Positions 1-8,217 of a DNA stretch of 37,248 nucleotides are shown piece by piece. This stretch comes from Planctomycetales bacterium 71-10 (GTDB taxonomy: Bacteria; Planctomycetota; Planctomycetia; Isosphaerales; Isosphaeraceae), in NCBI GenBank assembly GCA_001898385.1, contig MKTT01000137.1:6907-44154 (forward strand), read 5' to 3'. Each line of letters begins with the position of its first letter. Within the stretch, counting starts at the first letter, position 1. The translations under genes were made by a program, and so were the position numbers. The notes below the pieces were generated by a model. It saw only the letters and a program-made list of their open reading frames with translations. It was not told the origin of the DNA and did not search any database.

Positions 1-73
1 CACGAGCGGAGGGAATCGAACCCCCAACCGCCGGTTTTGGAAACCGGTGCTCTGCCAATTGAGCTACGCTCGT
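1..73 (-). tRNA. tRNA-Trp (anticodon CCA)
   Basis: The reverse strand folds into a full cloverleaf. The acceptor stem is ACGAGCG/CGCTCGT, the D stem GCTC/GAGC, the anticodon stem CCGGT/ACCGG with loop TTCCAAA, and the T arm carries GGTTCGATTCC. The anticodon CCA (plus positions 38-40) reads UGG. The discriminator G is position 1, so any encoded CCA lies outside the window. It is the last visible member of the tRNA-tuf-rpmG cluster. In many bacteria tRNA-Trp sits between rpmG and secE-nusG, so those genes are expected next, off the left edge. Confidence 0.95.
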
Positions 74-164
74 GTATGCCGCGACTCGGCCCCGAGGCCC
101 GGGACGATCACGATAGGACGGCGCGAGCCGCCCTTCTCGCATCCGGCCCCGACCCCGCGCCCGG

Positions 165-317
165 TCACTTCTTGCGGGATTCCTTGTGCGGGGTGTGCTT
201 CCGCTCGCGGCGGCAGTACTTCTTCAGTTCCAGACGGTTGGCCCCGCGGGTCTCCTTCTGGACGCGATAGTTCTTATCGCCGCAGCCGGTGCACTCGAGC
301 CAGACGTATTCACGCAT
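165..317 (-). CDS. rpmG: 50S ribosomal protein L33
   Basis: This 50-residue basic protein begins MREYVWLECTGCGDKNYRVQ and ends in a Lys/Arg-rich tail, matching bacterial L33 over its whole length. L33 binds 23S rRNA near the E site of the large subunit. Zinc-binding forms use two CxxC pairs. Here the first pair is intact (C9, C12), but the second is C35-R-R-E38, so the fourth cysteine is replaced by glutamate. This looks like an intermediate between the zinc-binding and zinc-free forms. The gene lies between tuf and tRNA-Trp, the usual place for rpmG. The start is the only in-frame ATG giving a normal length, and its Shine-Dalgarno sequence is weak. The gene was found by direct translation. 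Confidence 0.93.
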   Translation of the reverse strand: MREYVWLECTGCGDKNYRVQKETRGANRLELKKYCRRERKHTPHKESRKK

Positions 318-508
318 CGGTATGAAACCCCGGTTCCGGTCGACGCCTCGGCCCGCCGGACTCGCTCTGTTGGGAACGCTCGCGGCGCGGGCCGGTCCCC
401 GCCGGGGCGGGAAAGGCGACGCGCCTTGGATCGGAAGTCGATGTCATGGGACGCCGCGACGGCCCGGCCCGGAGGCGAGGACCGTCGTCGCTCGCGCCGC
501 GAGGCGTC

Positions 509-537
509 GGGAGGGCGGCCGCAAGGCCCGCCCTCCC
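509..537 (-). terminator. Strong GC hairpin between tuf and rpmG
   Basis: A perfect 10-bp stem, GGGAGGGCGG (509-518) with CCGCCCTCCC (528-537), closes a 9-nt loop. It begins about 10 nt after the tuf stop codon. There is no T tract on either strand, so it is not a textbook intrinsic terminator. It could be a processing or mRNA-stability element that lets tuf be expressed far above rpmG, or a weak attenuator. The structure is directly visible; its role is inferred. Confidence 0.5.
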
Positions 538-546
538 CGCCCGAGG

Positions 547-1758
<1,212 letters not shown>

Positions 1759-1921
1759 GTGCTCAACGCCTCTTCGGCAACCTCGAAGACAAGTCTTTCG
1801 GCGGGGATCCGTCACCAAGCCCCACCCGCCGGCCTGGTCCGATTCGGACGGCCTCCCCGCCGACCGGGGCTGGTCGCGGGGCAAACTCCTCAACGCCCGA
1901 ATCACGGGCGACCGACCCGAA

Positions 1922-1994
<73 letters not shown>

Positions 1995-2071
1995 GTGTTC
2001 GTGTTGAACGTCTTCTCGACTCAGAAGACGGGGGTCGGTCTCGAACGCCCCGAGGGGCGATGCCGGGCCAG

Positions 2072-2142
2072 AGCGGGTGATGGGAATCGAACCCACACAG
2101 CCTGCTTGGAAGGCAGGGACTCTACCATTGAGCTACACCCGC
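2072..2142 (-). tRNA. tRNA-Gly (anticodon TCC)
   Basis: The reverse strand gives acceptor GCGGGTG/CACCCGC, D stem GCTC/GAGT, anticodon stem CCTGC/GCAGG with loop CTTCCAA, and a T arm containing GGTTCGATTCC. The anticodon is TCC and the discriminator is U. CCA is not encoded. It is the third tRNA of the cluster. Confidence 0.96.
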
Positions 2143-2221
2143 GTACGTCCCTCGCCCCGGCGTCCTGTTCGTTCGCGTCCCCCGGCTTTTCCTGACATTC
2201 GATCCGTTCGTTCTCGACGAG

Positions 2222-2303
2222 TGGGTGGTGCAGGATTCGAACCTGCGAAGGCATAGCCACCAGATTTACAGTCTGGCCCCTTTAGCCACTTGGGTAACCA
2301 CCC
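2222..2303 (-). tRNA. tRNA-Tyr (anticodon GTA)
   Basis: At 82 nt this is a class II tRNA with a long variable arm. The reverse strand gives acceptor GGGTGGT/ACCACCC, anticodon stem CCAGA/TCTGG with loop CTGTAAA, and T arm GCAGG-TTCGAAT-CCTGC. The anticodon is GTA and the discriminator is A. CCA is not encoded. Confidence 0.96.
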
Positions 2304-2394
2304 GGTTTCGATCCTGCCGGCCTCCGGCCCGTCCACGAGTCAGAGACGAGCAAGCCCCGGCGGGTTCGGCCTCGGCGATTTCTCGATTCGGGAG

Positions 2395-2467
2395 AGCTGG
2401 CGGTGAGAGTCGAACTCACAACCTACGGTTTACAAAACCGTTGCTCTGCCGATTGAGCTACGCCAGC
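2395..2467 (-). tRNA. tRNA-Thr (anticodon TGT)
   Basis: The reverse strand gives acceptor GCTGGCG/CGCCAGC, D stem GCTC/GAGC, anticodon stem ACGGT/ACCGT with loop TTTGTAA, and a T arm with GAGTTCGACTC. The anticodon is TGT and the discriminator is U. CCA is not encoded. It is the first gene of the tRNA-tuf transcript, directly behind the promoter at 2492-2520. Confidence 0.96.
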
Positions 2468-2491
2468 GGCGTTCGGGCCGTGAAAATCCCA

Positions 2492-2520
2492 AATATATCG
2501 GGCCGGCCGACCGGATGCAA
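2492..2520 (-). promoter_or_regulatory. Sigma-70-type promoter of the tRNA-tuf-rpmG operon
   Basis: On the reverse strand the -35 box TTGCAT (2515-2520) and the -10 box TATATT (2492-2497) are separated by exactly 17 nt. The boxes stand out as AT-rich in a very GC-rich surrounding. The predicted start, about 7 nt beyond the -10, is near 2485, leaving a short leader before tRNA-Thr. The strength fits a stable-RNA and translation operon. Confidence 0.75.
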
Positions 2521-2644
2521 GCTGAATCTCTAACCGACCCGGGGCGAACCACGATCGGCGGGTCGAATCAATCTAGCGACTGAGGGGGGGCTTCGGCAAG
2601 AGGGGCCCGCGGAAATTTCCCCCTCCCGGACGCGGCGTCCCGCC

Positions 2645-3199
2645 TCACGGGCGCATTGGGCGAAAGGGGAAGAGTTTCCGGACGATCTCCGCCTGCGCCC
2701 GTGCTTCGTCCAGGGTCGCCTCGGCCAGCATGGCGTGCATCTCCTCGACGGGCCGGTGGTGCTGCACCCGGTCGATGGCGACCGCGGACGCCGCATGAGA
2801 CATCGCGCGGACGGCGGCGTCGAGCATCCCCTCGGGCTCTCCCCGCCTGGGGTCGCGTTCGATCGGGATTCCAGGCATCCAGCAGGCCGCGGCCGCCGCG
2901 TAGGCGGCGTGGTAGAGGTGGCCGTTGCGGGCGACGTGGATGTCGAGCGTCCTCAGGGCTTCCTGCAAGACATCGGCGGCCGCGAACGCCGCATCGCGGA
3001 GCGTCGAGGCGGGCTCGCGCCCCGCCGCGTGGCGTTCCGCCGCCTCCACGGCGTCGCGGCTCGCTTGGCCCATGGGATCCCACGCCCGTCGGCAGAATGC
3101 GGCGGCGACGCGTCGGAGGTCGCGGTCGTCGAGCCGGTGGCGGAGGTGGAACAGGAGTTCGTCGGGCCGATCGGACGCCAGCCATTCGGGCTCGGTCAC
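2645..3199 (-). CDS. Hypothetical protein of a planctomycete MTEPEWL family
   Basis: This 184-residue, helix-rich soluble protein begins MTEPEWLASDRPDELLFHLR, contains AFCRRAWD and ends with FPFRPMRP. The opening resembles the MTExEWLxxxDPxxML...CCRR sequences that recur in many copies in Gemmata-like and Isosphaera-like genomes. That is from memory and the function is unknown. No signal peptide or membrane segment is visible. The GTG start at 3197-3199 is chosen because a strong GAGGAGG lies a few nucleotides upstream. It is 96 nt downstream of the sigma-factor gene on the same strand, so the two may be cotranscribed. Confidence 0.75.
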   Translation of the reverse strand: MTEPEWLASDRPDELLFHLRHRLDDRDLRRVAAAFCRRAWDPMGQASRDAVEAAERHAAGREPASTLRDAAFAAADVLQEALRTLDIHVARNGHLYHAAYAAAAACWMPGIPIERDPRRGEPEGMLDAAVRAMSHAASAVAIDRVQHHRPVEEMHAMLAEATLDEARAQAEIVRKLFPFRPMRP

Positions 3200-3295
3200 G
3201 TCACCTCCTCCGCTTCCAGGGGCGCGCGAGGAGGCCCGCGGAGGCGGTTCGGACCGGCCGCGGGCCTGGGGGGATTCGGGCGTGGGCGCCGGTGC

Positions 3296-4975
3296 TCAGA
3301 GCATCGGCAGGTCGAGTTCCTGCTCGCCGGCGATGCGGCGGAGCTTGTCGACGCCCCGGGATTCGATCTGGCGGACGCGCTCCTTGGTGATGCCCAGCTC
3401 GCGGCCGAGCTGCTCCAGGGTGCGCTCGGAGGCCCCGCTGAGGCCGAACCGGCTGGTGATGATCAGCTTCTCGCGATCGTCCAGGCGGTCGAGCATGCTG
3501 CGGATGGCCTCCTGCATGCGCTTCAGGGCGCTCTCATACTCGTGCTCGTCGATGCGGTTGTCGGCGGCGGCTTCGAACATCTCCTCGTGACCGGTGACGA
3601 ACCGGTCGCGGCGATAGTTCTCCTCCGGGATGGTCCGGGCGTAGTTCTTCATGATCGCCCAGGAGGCATAGGTGCTGAACTTGTTGCCGCGGGCGTAGTC
3701 GAACTTCTCGACGGCTCGGATGAGGCTCATGTTGCCGTCGGAGACCAGCTCGAAGAAGTTGTTCGACGGGCCGACGTGGCGCTTGGCGATCGAGACGACC
3801 AGCCGCAGGTTGGCGCGGATGATCTGGTTCTTGACGGCCAGGGCCTGCTCCTGGAGATCCTCGATCTTGTCCAGCTCGGAGGTCTTGGCCTTGGCCGGGT
3901 CGAGCTTCTCGCGGAGCTTGACGGCCTGGGACTTCAGGTAGTTCATCTGGCGGAACAGGTGGGCTTCCTGCTCGCGGTCGAGGAGCGGGACTTCATACAG
4001 GCTGGCGAGATACGGCGGCAGCCCCTTGGGGGCCTTGGGCCGGCGCGGGGCCTTGCCGTCGGCCGGCGCGGGGAGCGGGGCCATGATGACGGACCTGGAC
4101 TTGGGGTCGTCGAAGGTCTCGTTGCCGATGAATTCCAGCTTGGTCTCGAGGATGCGGTTCGCGCGGACCTCGTTGATGATGCGATAGACGCTGGAGCGGG
4201 TGCGTCGGAACTCGACGGCGAGGTTCTCGGCCGAGACGCCCATGCGATGGCGGAGGTAGATCTGGGCCTTGGCGTCGTCGTCGAGGGGGGCCGTCGAGGG
4301 GCCGAAGATGGCCCGGTCCGGGTGCTCGCGGTCGTAAGCCTTGAGGGTCAGTCTGACGGTCTCGGTCGAGCGTGCCATTTTCCTAGCGATCCTCCGCGCG
4401 ACTTCGATCAGGCCCACCTCGCCCGACCGAAATTGCGACATGCGACGGGCGCGGCGGATGATCTCATCCTTCTCCGCGTCGGTCAGTTGGCGAAACTTCG
4501 AGCCCCGTTCCACCTGGCCGCGATGCTCGGCCACGAACCGTTGCAGGCTGCTCTCCAGGAACCCCACCTTGGCCCTGCCGTCGATCACGAACCGACGCGA
4601 CACCAGGCCCTGCCGCCGCCACCGCGTCACCGTGCGGGTGGAGACGTTGTATTTCTTGCTCACCTCGCCGACCGTGAGCACCGGCTCGGCCGCCTGCTCC
4701 ACCGGCTGCCGGACCGTGGCCGAGAGGTCCTCCACGAACTGCCGCAGGTCGCGGCGGGCCTCCTCCCCCTCGATCATCAGGGCCGACCAGTTGTCCGGCC
4801 GGAACCCGGTGATCCGGAAGCAGAGGTATTCGTAGGGGTATCGCTTGGCCCGGTCGATCTCGCCGAGGAGCTGCTCGGCCCGCTCCAACTGCTCCAGCCG
4901 CCGTTCGCGAGGGGCGTAACGGGCCTGCTGATCCTTGAGCTGCTTCATCGCCGGGTGACAATACGTCTTGCCCAT
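3296..4975 (-). CDS. Sigma-70 family RNA polymerase sigma factor with multi-HTH N-terminus
   Basis: This 559-residue protein directs RNA polymerase to promoters. The C-terminal part carries sigma region 1.2 (about 319-350), region 2 (385-450, including NLRLVVSIAKRHVG and FDYARGNKFSTYASWAIMKNY), a degenerate region 3, and region 4 (495-550, with TLEQLGRELGITKERVRQIE). In place of region 1.1 there are about 300 unusual residues. They show a MerR/excisionase-like HTH (99-150, EVSKKYNVSTRTVTRWRRQG) and two further HTH-like stretches near 187-215 and 240-275. The opening MGKTYCHPAMKQLKDQQARY looks planctomycete-specific. The ATG at 4973-4975 is preferred because GGGAGGG lies 5 nt upstream. It could be a primary-type or an alternative group factor; the sequence alone does not decide. 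Confidence 0.9.
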   Translation of the reverse strand: MGKTYCHPAMKQLKDQQARYAPRERRLEQLERAEQLLGEIDRAKRYPYEYLCFRITGFRPDNWSALMIEGEEARRDLRQFVEDLSATVRQPVEQAAEPVLTVGEVSKKYNVSTRTVTRWRRQGLVSRRFVIDGRAKVGFLESSLQRFVAEHRGQVERGSKFRQLTDAEKDEIIRRARRMSQFRSGEVGLIEVARRIARKMARSTETVRLTLKAYDREHPDRAIFGPSTAPLDDDAKAQIYLRHRMGVSAENLAVEFRRTRSSVYRIINEVRANRILETKLEFIGNETFDDPKSRSVIMAPLPAPADGKAPRRPKAPKGLPPYLASLYEVPLLDREQEAHLFRQMNYLKSQAVKLREKLDPAKAKTSELDKIEDLQEQALAVKNQIIRANLRLVVSIAKRHVGPSNNFFELVSDGNMSLIRAVEKFDYARGNKFSTYASWAIMKNYARTIPEENYRRDRFVTGHEEMFEAAADNRIDEHEYESALKRMQEAIRSMLDRLDDREKLIITSRFGLSGASERTLEQLGRELGITKERVRQIESRGVDKLRRIAGEQELDLPML

Positions 4976-5221
4976 CCAACCCTCCCGGCGACTCCCCCGC
5001 ATCGCTCCTCATCGGACGCGGCGCGGTCTCAAGATGTTCGTCGCGGCTCGCCACTTCTTCGTTCGGGGTCATGCCTTCGAGGGCGACTCGCGGGCGATGT
5101 TTCCCATGTTTCGTCGAAGCTCTTGCCCGGCCCGGCCGGATGCGTCGGGCCTCGCCTGATCTATACGTTCGTCGATAGGGTTTGGATCGAACCTTTCGAT
5201 GGTTTCACCGCCTTCAGCCTC

Positions 5222-5243
5222 GGCGTCCCTTCCAAGGGACGCC
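5222..5243. other. Perfect hairpin in the sigma-gene upstream region
   Basis: GGCGTCCCTT (5222-5231), a 2-nt spacer CC, and AAGGGACGCC (5234-5243) form a perfect inverted repeat. On the plus strand a G run and TTTT follow about 11 nt later. It lies about 250 nt upstream of the sigma-factor start codon. It could be a protein-binding operator, a leader hairpin or a weak terminator. Confidence 0.5.
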
Positions 5244-5572
5244 GTCCGGGGGGTTTTCATTCGTCTCTCCGACGGCCCCGACTTGAGAGTGGACGAGGAG
5301 ATCGGCAATTCTCGTACCGATGGATACGACCCCGCCTCTTCCGCGACGCCGGCGAGATGCGTTCCCGGAGCGTCGAAACGGGACGGTGAGTTCCCACTTC
5401 TTCCCCGGAGACCGAGAACCGGCCCTCCAGCACAAACGAACGAGTGCATGAATTGAGACCGAAATTCCGGCGGATGGGCGACGGATTCTCCGATTTTCTC
5501 CGCCATCAGGCCGGAGGGCATACATCGGGGAGGGGCCTCGGGCCTTCGCATCGGCCCCCGCCCTTCCCGAAA

Positions 5573-5600
5573 TTGACAGCCCCGGGCGACTCTCCATAAT
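5573..5600 (+). promoter_or_regulatory. Promoter for the secreted-protein gene at 5697
   Basis: A consensus -35 TTGACA (5573-5578) is followed after 16 nt by the -10 CATAAT (5595-5600). The predicted start near 5607 gives a leader of about 90 nt before the ATG at 5697. Confidence 0.65.
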
Positions 5601-5696
5601 GGCCGCGTGCTCGGCGCGGCGGGCCCTTCATGGATTCCGCGCGGATTCTGCGGGACGGCGAGACGGGCCGCGGGGCGTCCGCCAGGGAGGTGCGAG

Positions 5697-7079
5697 ATGG
5701 ACCCGATCGGCCGGATGACGACCAGGTTCTGGGCCCTGCCGGCGCTGCTGGCGACGCTGACGGCGGCCGGGCCGTGGGCGAGGGGCGACGACGCGGTCGC
5801 GCTGGAGGAGAAGCTCGGCCCCGGGGCGACGACGGCCGCCCGCATCGAGCTGAAGGCGAGCGGCCTGTACCGCCCGCCGCTCCCGCCCGACGCCATGACG
5901 CCCGACGCGAAGATGCCGAAGCCGCTGGACGTGGAGATCGAGACCCGCATCGTCTATCGCGAGCGGCTGCTGTCGGGGCCGGGCCGGAAGTCGGTGCGAC
6001 TCGTCCGACAGGCGGCGTCGGCGATCAACGGCGAGATCCGCCCGACCGCCCGCGAGCTTCGGCCCGAGCTGGCCCTGCTGATCGCCTCGAGGCGCGAGGG
6101 GGACGGCTCGGTGGTCGTCGTCAGCCCCTCGGGCTCGCTGACCCGCGGCGAGTTGGAGCTGGTCGAGGGCCTGGGCGACACCCTCTGCCTGGCGGACCTC
6201 CTCCCCGAGCAGCCGTCGAAGAAGGGCGACTCCTGGCCGATCCGCAAGGCCGCCCTCTGGGCCCTCACCGGCTACGACGCGATCGCCTCGAACACGCTCC
6301 AGGGGACGATCGAGTCGGCGTCCGACGAGTCCGTCAGCATCGCGATCAAGGGCGAGGTGAAGGGGTCCGTCCTGGGGGCCGAGGGGTCGATGACGTGCGA
6401 GGGCCGGATGGTCTTCGATCGTCGCGCGGGGATGGTGACGGGCCTGGACCTGGATCGGACCGAGAGCCGGGTCCCGGGGGCGGTCGAGGCGGGCCTGGAC
6501 CTCAAGAGCACGCTGCGGGTCCGTCGCGTGGCGGCGGAGCCGACGGCGGAGATATCCGACGCGGCGATCGCCAAGCTCTCCCCCGAGATCACGCCCGCGC
6601 GGCTCCTGCTCCAGCTCATCGCGCCCGACGGCCGATACAACCTGCTCCACGACCGCTCCTGGCACACCTACTGGGACGATCGCAAGCTGGTGGTGCTGAA
6701 GCGGTTCGAGGGGGGCCGGGTGGACGCCCAGTGCAACCTGATCTACGGCCCGACGGTCGCCAAGGGGAAGCATCAGGACGTGAAGGAGTTCGAGGCGGAC
6801 GTCCGGCGCGCCCTCGGCGATCGGTTCGGGAACGTGATCGGGGGGGGCGAGGTCGACGGCGACCCGGCGGGGAACTTCCGCTACAAGCTCGGCGTCCAGG
6901 GCCGGCAGGGGGACCTGGGCCTGGTCTGGTATTACTACCTGATCGCCAGCCCTCGGGGCGAGCAGCTCCTGGCGACGTTCACCCTGGCCGACTCCGACGC
7001 CGCGGCCTTCGGCCAGGCCGACGAGACCATCATCGGCTCCCTCCAGTGGAATGACCCGCCGCTCGAAGCCGGCCGCTGA
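5697..7079 (+). CDS. Secreted protein of unknown function (paralogue 1)
   Basis: This 460-residue protein has an N-terminal export signal (hydrophobic FWALPALLATLTAAG with likely cleavage near the ARG-D junction). The mature part has an N-terminal beta-rich half with a KGDSWPIRKAALWAL segment. Its C-terminal domain (about 310-455) begins near GRYNLLHDRSWHTYW and resembles PsbP/DUF1795-like folds in layout only. The architecture matches the downstream secreted gene at 8218: signal peptide, a middle GD(S/P)WP motif, and a C-terminal domain opening with an aromatic HxxxxW/YDDPxGRFHLEHP-type segment. The two are probably distant paralogues. AGGGAGG sits 5 nt upstream of the chosen ATG. No enzyme motif is recognised, and a periplasmic or surface role is inferred. 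Confidence 0.8.
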   Translation: MDPIGRMTTRFWALPALLATLTAAGPWARGDDAVALEEKLGPGATTAARIELKASGLYRPPLPPDAMTPDAKMPKPLDVEIETRIVYRERLLSGPGRKSVRLVRQAASAINGEIRPTARELRPELALLIASRREGDGSVVVVSPSGSLTRGELELVEGLGDTLCLADLLPEQPSKKGDSWPIRKAALWALTGYDAIASNTLQGTIESASDESVSIAIKGEVKGSVLGAEGSMTCEGRMVFDRRAGMVTGLDLDRTESRVPGAVEAGLDLKSTLRVRRVAAEPTAEISDAAIAKLSPEITPARLLLQLIAPDGRYNLLHDRSWHTYWDDRKLVVLKRFEGGRVDAQCNLIYGPTVAKGKHQDVKEFEADVRRALGDRFGNVIGGGEVDGDPAGNFRYKLGVQGRQGDLGLVWYYYLIASPRGEQLLATFTLADSDAAAFGQADETIIGSLQWNDPPLEAGR

Positions 7080-7093
7080 GATCCGAGTGCGCG

Positions 7094-7115
7094 AGGGGCG
7101 GACGCGCCCGCCCCT
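7094..7115 (+). terminator. Hairpin downstream of secreted paralogue 1
   Basis: AGGGGCGG (7094-7101), loop ACGCGC and CCGCCCCT (7108-7115) form a perfect 8-bp stem 14 nt after the stop codon. Position and stability suggest a transcript end, but there is no T tract. Confidence 0.4.
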
Positions 7116-7430
7116 GATTCAACGGCCCCGGGGAATGGGTCCGTTCGTGGGTGCCCCGCTTCCCAAAAGAACACTCCAACCCTTTGTTGGAAAACGCCTT
7201 AACACCGGACAAAACCTGGCTTCGATCGTCGACTACGAATGATGTTTTCGGCGGCGGACGGTCGCTCGGAAGTCTCCTCTCCCGCCGGGAAAGGACGGCC
7301 GTGCAGCGGCGAGCGAGGGTCGTCGCGGCGCGGAGAGCGTGCCGGTCGCGCGAAAGTCGAACAAGCCCACGACACGCATCCTTCGCCCCTTGAGGTGCTC
7401 CATCGAAACATGGGAGGAGGGTGATGACAA

Positions 7431-7482
7431 GCATCCTTCTCCCCTCGTGGGAGAAGGTGGCCGCAGGCTGGATGAGGGGGAC
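7431..7482 (+). repeat. Dispersed hairpin repeat, copy R1
   Basis: The core is CTTCTCCC-CTCGT-GGGAGAAG (7436-7456), then GGTGGCCGCAGGCTGGATGAGGGGG. It forms one perfect 8-bp hairpin, then a short GGCC/GGC hairpin, then a GATGAGGGG end. Similarity to other copies extends upstream to about 7377. It pairs in inverted orientation with R2. Confidence 0.8.
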
Positions 7483-7540
7483 GACCGGCGTCGCATCCCC
7501 GGACCGGCCGAGGCTTTGAACCCCATGGCTTGCGGTCGCG

Positions 7541-7589
7541 CCCCCCTCATCCGCCCCTCCGAGGCACCTTCTCCCACGAGGGGAGAAGG
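7541..7589 (-). repeat. Dispersed hairpin repeat, copy R2
   Basis: This is the reverse-complement copy of the same element, from CCCCCCTCATCC to GGGGAGAAGG, with the hairpin at 7568-7588. Similarity to the R1 flank and to R3 continues to about 7645, so the full unit is near 110 nt. Confidence 0.8.
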
Positions 7590-8217
7590 GAGGATTCATG
7601 CTCCCACTCCGATGTTTTCGACGGAGCACCCTTGTGAGAGAAGGGATGATGCACGCTCGCTCTCCGGGTTTTCGACGGGGCAACCCCGATCCTGAAGTCG
7701 CGATCCACAAGCTCCGAGAGGATACCTTCGCCTCGGGCGATTCCAGAACGGAACGCACTCGATCCTCGACATCGGCCGCACGACCGACTTGCCCGAATCC
7801 GGGGCGGCGACGCCGATGACCCGGGGACGCCTCCTCCAAAACCTGACCTGACGCCTTGCGTCACGCGAGGCGCCGGCGCGGCCGACCCTCGAAGACCGGG
7901 TTGTCGGCCTCGACTGCGTCCGGATTGCCAAAGAGGCGAGAGATCCACGTCTCGAATACGATCCGAGGAGGCCGGGTCGAGATTTCAGGTTTCCGCGGAA
8001 AGTGGTCGTAAGGACTCGGCGCGGGCCGGCCTCGGCCCTGCTTGTCAACGTGTCGACGCCCGTCGCGCCCGGGCCGTCGGGGCGATCGGTCAAGACAAGA
8101 AAGGACGCCCTGAACGGGGCCGAGGGTTCCCCCCGGGCGTGCCGGAAAGCTATGGTGGACTTGGGGGCGGCGGCCCTCGAAAGACACCGGGGTTTCCCAT
8201 CAGGAAGGTGCGCCGAC

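Larger units (their letters stand above)
4976..5696. other. 721-nt divergent intergenic region
   Basis: This region separates the sigma-factor gene (minus) from a secreted-protein gene (plus). No open frame in it looks like a real protein. It contains a perfect 10-bp hairpin at 5222-5243 and the plus-strand promoter at 5573-5600. A possible minus-strand -10 (TATAGA near 5160-5165) has no good -35 box. Confidence 0.6.
7080..8217. other. 1.1-kb non-coding island with inverted repeats
   Basis: No convincing coding frame is present. It holds a GC hairpin just after the upstream gene (7094-7115), a head-to-head pair of about 110-nt repeats (cores 7431-7482 and 7541-7589), and an imperfect hairpin at 7852-7872. 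A weak promoter-like pair lies ahead of the next gene (TTCCCC 8127-8132 and TATGGT 8151-8156, spacer 18). Confidence 0.65.

Noticed and set aside
5199..5456. Small plus-strand open frame in the sigma upstream region.
   Set aside because: The composition is random-looking and no Shine-Dalgarno or known motif was seen.
7377..7645. CRISPR array.
   Set aside because: The repeats are inverted pairs of about 110 nt with internal hairpins, not short direct repeats with equal spacers, and no cas genes are present.
7861..7972. Minus-strand stretch that reads FETWISRLFGNPDAVEADNPVF, which looks protein-like.
   Set aside because: It lacks a start region of similar quality, and the rest of that frame is basic low complexity. 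It could be a gene remnant, but I recognise no family.
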